A stretch of DNA of 9,372 bases from Candidatus Aciduliprofundum sp. JdFR-45 (GTDB lineage Archaea; Thermoplasmatota; Thermoplasmata; Thermoplasmatales; JdFR-45), in assembly GCA_002011395.1 (NCBI GenBank), contig MTNG01000119.1, positions 1 through 9,372 on the forward strand, read 5' to 3'. The position numbers were made by a program, and so were the translations under genes. Below, in pieces: positions 5,538 to 9,372 of the stretch (its first letter is position 1; every line of letters begins with the position of its first letter). The notes below the pieces were generated by a model. It ran no database searches, was not told the origin of the DNA, and saw nothing but the letters and a program-made list of their open reading frames with translations.

Positions 5538-6220
5538 AGGTCCGCCTCCGAGAGAACAATTATGCCCTCGTCCGTTATGCGGTAGGGCTTTATCTTCCTG
5601 CTGTGCCGCGTCCTGCGCATCTTGACTATTCTCAGCGTGAGGTCCAGATCCCTGCTGGCGGTCTCCTCGTAGCGGAGCAGTATGACGCCGTCCGCCACGT
5701 ACTCAGCAAGCCCATCCCTCGTCACGTAGGGGTTGCGCGGGTCCACCTCTGCGGTGAAAACGCTGGTGGCTCCCGCTGCCTTCACGCTTCGCGCCAGGTT
5801 GAATATCTCCCTCCGCCTCTCCGCCTCATCCTCAAAGAGCATCGCGAGGAGCGTTATGGAGTCCACCACGACCCTCGTGGCGCCTATCTCCTTCAGCGTC
5901 CTGACGAAGCCGTCCTTCAACTGCCTCACAGAGGTCATGGCCTCCTGCGGGTCCAGCCGCACAATGAAGAGATTTCTGTCCTTGTGTGCGGCGAAGTCCC
6001 AGCCGAAGGATTCGGCGCTGGCCAGCACACTCTCCACGTCCTCCTCCAGCGAGAGATATATACCTTTCTCGCCCCTCTTCACACCCTCCCAGATGTACTG
6101 CAGCCCGAAGGTCGTTTTACCCGTGCCGTAGGCCCCCATGACCACTATTGTGTGTCCCTTCGGAAAGCCACCGCCCATCATCTCGTCCAGTCCGTATATG
6201 CCTGTCGGAACCCTCTCCAT
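5534..6220 (-). CDS. KaiC/RAD55-family RecA-fold ATPase, single domain, intact P-loop
   Basis: A 228-residue cytosolic ATPase with one KaiC domain. The N-terminus RVPTGIYGLDEMMGGGFPKG (3-22) is the family's opening motif. Walker A is GAYGTGKTT at 29-37, with a glutamate pair at 59-60 (SLEED) where KaiC has its catalytic residues. Walker B is RVVVDS with D120, and a C-terminal KMRRTRHSRKIKPYRITDEG (200-219) is typical of archaeal KaiC-like proteins. Such proteins hydrolyse ATP and often serve signal transduction; the role here is unknown. The start at ATG 6220 is chosen because GGGTGATG lies 5 bases upstream; GTG 6229 and ATG 6226 are in frame. It follows a degenerate paralogue after a very short gap and overlaps the next gene as ATGA. 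Neither circadian partner (KaiA, KaiB) is present, so a clock role should not be assumed. Confidence 0.93.
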   Translation of the reverse strand: MERVPTGIYGLDEMMGGGFPKGHTIVVMGAYGTGKTTFGLQYIWEGVKRGEKGIYLSLEEDVESVLASAESFGWDFAAHKDRNLFIVRLDPQEAMTSVRQLKDGFVRTLKEIGATRVVVDSITLLAMLFEDEAERRREIFNLARSVKAAGATSVFTAEVDPRNPYVTRDGLAEYVADGVILLRYEETASRDLDLTLRIVKMRRTRHSRKIKPYRITDEGIIVLSEADL

Positions 6221-6225
6221 ATCCA

Positions 6226-7059
6226 TCACCCTATCTTCTCCATGTGTATGACCACGAGCCCGCTCTCGCGGTTCAGGCGCGTGTCGAACCGGGCCACCAT
6301 GCTCTCATCTATGAAGGCCATCAGGCCGGCGAATTTCAGCACGTAGAGGTACCTCCTCCTCTTTGATGTCCTGGGGGAGCCGTACCACTCAAAGACGAGA
6401 ACGCCGTCCACCGAATCGAAGAGCGTCGCCTCCATGTCTGGGGGGGCGACGTTCTTGGTCAGGAGCATGTAGATGATTGTGTTCCATTCCTTCGCCTTTC
6501 TGCGCAGCCCCCTCAGGAGGTCAACGATGGCGGTGTTCTCCACGCGGGGGTTCAGCAGGAGGTCCGTGAGGGAGTCCAGAACGATGACGGAGCCATCTGC
6601 CTCCTCCTCTATGATCTCCACGATTCTCGTGAGCATGTCTCTCTCCTCACCGCTCCCCCTGAGCAGGAGCGGTACGTTCCCCGTCCACGAGGCGGGCACG
6701 ATGCTCCTGGAGAAGTAGTCCTCGGACAGGTCGTAGACCTTCAGGTTGCGCTTGAAGTAGCCGTAGAGGTCCTCGCGGAAGGTGAGCTCCGCCTCGCGGA
6801 GTATCATCGCCTCGGAGCGCGTGAGGGTGATGTAAACGCTCCTCTCGGGCAGGTAGATGCTCTCCGTTGAGCCCCCCACCAGCCGCTCCAGCCGCTCGGG
6901 ATGCTCCCTCGCCATCTGCAGCTTGGATATGCTCGTCATGGCGAACTCGTGGGCCCCCGCGCCGGGCTCGCCGTGGAGTATGACCACGGAGCCCACGGGG
7001 ATCCCGCCCTTTATTATGGAATCGAACGCCGCAACCGTCGTCGGGATTCTGCTGATCAT
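6226..7059 (-). CDS. KaiC/RAD55-like protein with degenerate Walker A motif
   Basis: A 277-residue RecA-fold protein. The opening motif is RIPTTVAAFDSIIKGGIPVGS (4-24), as in KaiC-like ATPases. At the P-loop the sequence is GEPGAGAHEF (30-39), so Ala36 and His37 stand where Lys and Thr/Ser should be. The Walker B-like strand VIVLDS with D162 is kept. ATP hydrolysis is therefore doubtful. From memory, archaeal 'HTR-like' KaiC relatives have a similar GAGAxEF loop, so this is probably a family trait rather than a mutation. An insert rich in charged residues at about 50-75 and 132-142 distinguishes it from its neighbour. ATG 7059 has GGTG just upstream and a TATA-like box about 31 bases away. 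Its TGA stop lies inside the ribosome site of the intact KaiC-like gene, so the two are made together and may form a heteromer. Confidence 0.88.
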   Translation of the reverse strand: MISRIPTTVAAFDSIIKGGIPVGSVVILHGEPGAGAHEFAMTSISKLQMAREHPERLERLVGGSTESIYLPERSVYITLTRSEAMILREAELTFREDLYGYFKRNLKVYDLSEDYFSRSIVPASWTGNVPLLLRGSGEERDMLTRIVEIIEEEADGSVIVLDSLTDLLLNPRVENTAIVDLLRGLRRKAKEWNTIIYMLLTKNVAPPDMEATLFDSVDGVLVFEWYGSPRTSKRRRYLYVLKFAGLMAFIDESMVARFDTRLNRESGLVVIHMEKIG

Positions 7060-7086
7060 CCTGCACCATTAAGATGGGCGTGAAGG

Positions 7087-7094
7087 ATTTAAAG
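7087..7094 (-). promoter_or_regulatory. TATA-like box for the KaiC-like operon
   Basis: CTTTAAAT on the minus strand is centred about 31 bases before the ATG at 7059 and would give an mRNA with a few bases of leader. This is the only clear promoter for the four genes 7059 to 4918, whose coding regions are overlapped or a few bases apart. Confidence 0.5.
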
Positions 7095-7148
7095 TTTTGG
7101 AAGGGCGCTGGAAACCGTTATGACTTATGAGTTCATTTACCAATCCGA

Positions 7149-7709
7149 ATGGATGAGGACGTTGTGGAGATCGCGTGGGACCGGACTGCGCCTGTATATA
7201 CCATCCATCAACTGCTGGGAATGGCGACGTTCCTCGCGGCGGTGGGCGCTGCCCTCCTCTACGTTGTGTTCAACGCGGAGATGGACGCGTGCCTCCTCTC
7301 CGCGTGCCTGTGGGGGGTCATACCCCTCATCTTCATACTCGTCGGCCTGGTCACCCTCTCCCTGCTCACCCTCTGGAAAAAGGTGAGACGGAACACGTCC
7401 ATGGGGACCCCGCCCAAACTCGTCGTGGATGGGTACTCCATAAAGGTGCTGCGCGGGGGAGTGTTCCCGGAGATGGAGATACCCCTCAGAGAGGTGAAAC
7501 ACCTCGGCGCTTACATGGACGAGGCCAGGGGGCTGATAACGGGCTTCTGGGTCCTGCACGGGGATGACCTCAAGCCGTTCACCGCGGATGACGGCTGGGA
7601 CCCGGAAGGGCTCAGGAGGGGGCTGAAACTGCTCGTGTCGCGGGCCGACGAGTACGGCTATAAACTGGACTCGTCCGTTCATAAGGCCATGGGGCTGTTG
7701 GAGGACTGA
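7149..7709 (+). CDS. Membrane protein of unknown function, two TM helices plus PH-like domain
   Basis: A 186-residue protein. Hydrophobic segments at about 21-42 and 50-76 are followed by a basic turn (KKVRRNTS). A strand-rich soluble part comes next (KLVVDGYSIKVLRGG, EMEIPLREVKHLGAY, GLITGFWVLHGDDLKPF), and a helix GLRRGLKLLVSRADEYGYK follows. This is the same order of parts as the two AT-rich-block proteins at 1951 and 2775, but with normal GC-rich codons. No family is recognised with confidence; PH-like (bPH) membrane proteins are the best structural guess. It starts at the ATG at 7149 with no ribosome site. A weak AT-rich patch near 7120-7130 (GTTATGACTTATGAG) could serve a leaderless mRNA. 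The 3' end overlaps the opposite-strand epimerase gene by 31 bases. Confidence 0.82.
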   Translation: MDEDVVEIAWDRTAPVYTIHQLLGMATFLAAVGAALLYVVFNAEMDACLLSACLWGVIPLIFILVGLVTLSLLTLWKKVRRNTSMGTPPKLVVDGYSIKVLRGGVFPEMEIPLREVKHLGAYMDEARGLITGFWVLHGDDLKPFTADDGWDPEGLRRGLKLLVSRADEYGYKLDSSVHKAMGLLED

Positions 7710-8671
7710 TATCGCTCCCCTGCCATCTCCCTTATCAGCGCCCTCGCGGTCAGGCGGACGCTCTCCTCGCTCCCGTGCCGCGGCTTCCAGCCCAGTGCCT
7801 TTAACTTCTCTATGGAGAGGCGCATGACCTTCACATCGCCCTTCCACCCGCGACCATCCACGCCGCCGGTGAAGCGGAACTTCACGTCGCTCAGACCCAT
7901 CTCCTCAACGACGATCTCCGCAATCCTCTTCACGTTCACCCAGTCCTCGCTGCCTATGTTGAAGACCTCGTAATCCCTTTTCATATGCTCGTAGCCGAAG
8001 ACCATGGCCTCAACGCAGTCCGTGACGTACAGATACGACTTCGTCTGGGTGCCGTCGCCCAGTATCTCCAGCTCGCGCGGGTTCGCCTTCAGCTTCCTTA
8101 TGAAGTCGTATATCACGCCGTGTGTGCCACGGGGCCCCACTATGTTTGCGAAGCGGTACGAGACGCCTCTCATCCCGAATAAGTGTGTATATGCGGAGAT
8201 GTACGCCTCCGCGCCCAACTTGGACGCGCCGTAGAGGGATATGGGGATGAGCGGTCCATAATCCTCAGGCGTGGGAATGACCTCCGCCTCGCCGTAGACG
8301 GTGGACGTGGACGTGAACACGATGTCCCTCACGTCCTTCCTCCTCATGGCCTCCAGAAGGTTGTACGTCGCTATCAAATTCTGCTCCAGGTGCACCCTTG
8401 TGTCCTCCGCGCCCCTACGCACATCAGGGTTCGCGGCGAGGTGGAAGACCACGTCCACACCTTCCAGCGCGGTTTCTATGTCCTCTGTCCTCAGCAGGTC
8501 GCCGAGAACAAAGGTGAAGTTTTCCTTTCCCTCGTGGTGTTTTAGAAACTCGTACTTCCCGCCGGACAGGTTGTCCAGGACGACGACTTCGTTCTCCTGT
8601 ATAAGGTAATCCACGAGGTGGCTCCCTATGAACCCGGCGCCTCCTGTCACGAGAATCCTCTTCCCTCTCAT
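7679..8671 (-). CDS. NAD-dependent sugar epimerase/dehydratase, UDP-glucose 4-epimerase-like
   Basis: A 330-residue extended SDR enzyme acting on nucleotide sugars for glycan or surface polysaccharide synthesis. The Rossmann NAD motif is TGGAGFIGS (9-17), with D33 after the second strand. HLAANPDVRRG (78-87) and the segment FTSTSTVYGE (119-128) match GalE-type enzymes, with T122 at the usual catalytic Ser/Thr position. The catalytic pair is Tyr147 and Lys151 (YGASK). The substrate pocket segment YRFANIVGPRGTHGVIYDFI follows, and LGDGTQTKSYLYVTD is typical of this family. The exact sugar (UDP-glucose, UDP-GlcNAc or another) cannot be read from the sequence. ATG 8671 is chosen because AGGAGG lies 8 bases upstream and the NAD motif begins properly; a frame extending to 8746 lies inside the upstream gene. 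It overlaps the upstream gene's stop as ATGA. Confidence 0.94.
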   Translation of the reverse strand: MRGKRILVTGGAGFIGSHLVDYLIQENEVVVLDNLSGGKYEFLKHHEGKENFTFVLGDLLRTEDIETALEGVDVVFHLAANPDVRRGAEDTRVHLEQNLIATYNLLEAMRRKDVRDIVFTSTSTVYGEAEVIPTPEDYGPLIPISLYGASKLGAEAYISAYTHLFGMRGVSYRFANIVGPRGTHGVIYDFIRKLKANPRELEILGDGTQTKSYLYVTDCVEAMVFGYEHMKRDYEVFNIGSEDWVNVKRIAEIVVEEMGLSDVKFRFTGGVDGRGWKGDVKVMRLSIEKLKALGWKPRHGSEESVRLTARALIREMAGERYQSSNSPMAL

Positions 8672-9333
8672 GGCGATTTCCTCCTGTATATGATCCATAT
8701 AGCGACCGCCACGACCGTTATAAGGGCTATGCTCAACACGGTCCATACGGGGTTATCCCCGGACAGTATGCCCATGGCGGCCCCGTACGCGTAGTAGGAT
8801 ATGACCGCTATGAGGAAGCACCCCAGAAATGCACCTATGGCTATGGCGTAGAGCACCCTCCTGGGGTTCAGGCCGAGCATGTGGCCCATGATGGTCCCCC
8901 CAACGCCACCGGAGCCCTGAAAGGGGAAGGCGACGAAGAGAACGATGCCCACGTAGCCCAGCCTCCTGACCCACTCCCTCTTCTTCATCTTTCTCCGCAT
9001 GGACTCCTCAAACCTCTTCAGGGCCGGGCCGATGACGGGGATGCTCTGTATCAGGTCCCAGTTCCAGTAGAGGAATAGCGCCACCATGCCGTCTATGTAG
9101 CCGATGGCGAGGGTGGCGATGGGGATGGACCATATGCCGTAGGCCTCCTTGAGGAGGACCACGACAGCCGGCACCATGCTCTCCTTCCCCGCGGGCGGGA
9201 CGAAGTAGAGGAACATAGCACCCGCAACCTTCATGAAGTAGTCATAGGGGAGCAGGAGGTAGAAGAGGAGCACCATGAACACGCCGATGGCGGGCGGGAC
9301 GAAAAGCCGGAAGAGACGCTCCGTCACCCTCAT
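8668..9333 (-). CDS. Small multidrug export family membrane protein (PF06695-like)
   Basis: A 221-residue integral membrane protein with about five to six hydrophobic segments (near 10-29, 35-47, 54-90, 125-138, 158-185 and 195-216). Family hallmarks are the paired loops PPAGKESMVPAVV (46-58) and FPFQGSGGVGGTIMGHMLGL (136-155), the Pro/Gly-rich re-entrant-like motifs of the so-called small multi-drug export proteins. A basic cytosolic loop RFEESMRRKMKKREWVRRLG separates the halves. The family name comes from limited data, so real substrates are unknown. ATG 9333 overlaps the stop of the upstream gene (ATGA), and the 3' end carries the ribosome site for the epimerase gene. Co-transcription with a sugar epimerase may reflect envelope functions, but that is speculative. 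Confidence 0.88.
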   Translation of the reverse strand: MRVTERLFRLFVPPAIGVFMVLLFYLLLPYDYFMKVAGAMFLYFVPPAGKESMVPAVVVLLKEAYGIWSIPIATLAIGYIDGMVALFLYWNWDLIQSIPVIGPALKRFEESMRRKMKKREWVRRLGYVGIVLFVAFPFQGSGGVGGTIMGHMLGLNPRRVLYAIAIGAFLGCFLIAVISYYAYGAAMGILSGDNPVWTVLSIALITVVAVAIWIIYRRKSP

Positions 9334-9372
9334 CTCTCCACCACCAGCAGGTAATGGTTCTTCTCGTAGGGG
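9330..9372 (-). CDS. flpA: C-terminal end of a probable fibrillarin-like RNA 2'-O-methyltransferase
   Basis: Only the last 13 residues and stop are in the window: PYEKNHYLLVVER. Archaeal fibrillarin (FlpA), the methyltransferase of C/D-box RNA-guided 2'-O-methylation, ends with a very similar segment (PYEKDHA followed by hydrophobic strand residues and a basic end), as I recall it. The match is short, so another class I SAM-dependent methyltransferase with the same terminal strand is possible. The TGA at 9330-9332 overlaps the ATG of the export-family gene as ATGA, marking a coupled operon. Confidence 0.5.
   Translation of the reverse strand, partial: PYEKNHYLLVVER

Noticed and set aside
5197..5559. 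N-terminal extension of the zinc-ribbon protein up to 5559
   Set aside because: It overlaps two coupled genes and reads as Arg/Gly-rich shadow sequence. The ATG at 5196 has a proper GGTGATG site.
5220..6346. Long plus-strand open frames opposite the KaiC operon
   Set aside because: GC-rich codon bias of the minus-strand genes creates stop-poor antisense frames; the translations are His/Arg/Pro-rich with no motifs.
7137..7847. Minus-strand frame covering the 7149-7709 gene and the epimerase tail
   Set aside because: It conflicts with the epimerase frame and with the plus-strand membrane protein, which has clear transmembrane segments; no motif supports it.
1..9372. CRISPR array, tRNA genes or an insertion sequence
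   Set aside because: No regularly spaced repeats, no cloverleaf-like sequence with a TTC-rich T arm, and no transposase or integrase motifs were seen by eye on either strand.

Overview
The window looks like chromosomal DNA of a euryarchaeon, most likely a member of Thermoplasmatota or a near relative. The evidence is an archaeal-type XPD helicase with iron-sulfur cysteines, KaiC/RAD55-family ATPases, a probable fibrillarin tail, AT-rich TATA-like boxes about 25-32 bases before starts, GGTGA/GGAGG-type ribosome sites, and frequent AGG/AGA (Arg) and ATA (Ile) codons. The lineage is an inference; there is no rRNA in the window. Most of the DNA is GC-rich, except for a distinctly AT-rich block at about 1951-3590. 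No tRNA, rRNA, CRISPR array, transposase or integrase was seen.

Layout. (1) 1-1695, minus: XPD/Rad3-like DNA helicase running off the left edge. (2) 1750-1950, minus: a decayed GC-rich gene tail with an Asp-rich calcium-binding-like (thrombospondin type 3-like) motif. (3) 1951-3530, minus: an AT-rich block with three small membrane proteins of unknown function. Two of them have two transmembrane helices followed by a beta-rich, PH-like cytosolic part. (4) 3617-4270, plus: an iron-sulfur HhH-GPD DNA glycosylase of the endonuclease III/MagIII type. (5) 4314-4928, plus: an unrecognised 204-residue protein with a charged, helical N-terminus. (6) 7059 down to 4918, minus: a tightly coupled four-gene operon. 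It runs from a KaiC-like protein with a broken P-loop, to a KaiC-like ATPase with an intact one, to a small protein with a possible helix-turn-helix, to a CxxC...CxxC zinc-ribbon-like protein. (7) 7149-7709, plus: another membrane protein of the two-helix plus PH-like layout. (8) 9372 down to 7679, minus: a three-gene, ATGA-overlapped operon with the tail of a probable fibrillarin, a small multidrug-export-family membrane protein and a UDP-glucose 4-epimerase-like enzyme.

How the genes may work together. Two DNA-repair genes (XPD and the glycosylase) flank the AT-rich block. The block seems to have been inserted beside, or to have replaced part of, a surface-protein gene, because its last stop codon abuts the decayed tail. 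The four-gene KaiC operon is the best candidate for a less-described system. An active and a degenerate RecA-fold ATPase are translationally coupled to two small putative nucleic-acid- or protein-binding partners, which suggests a signalling or regulatory complex. The evidence for this is gene order and motifs only.
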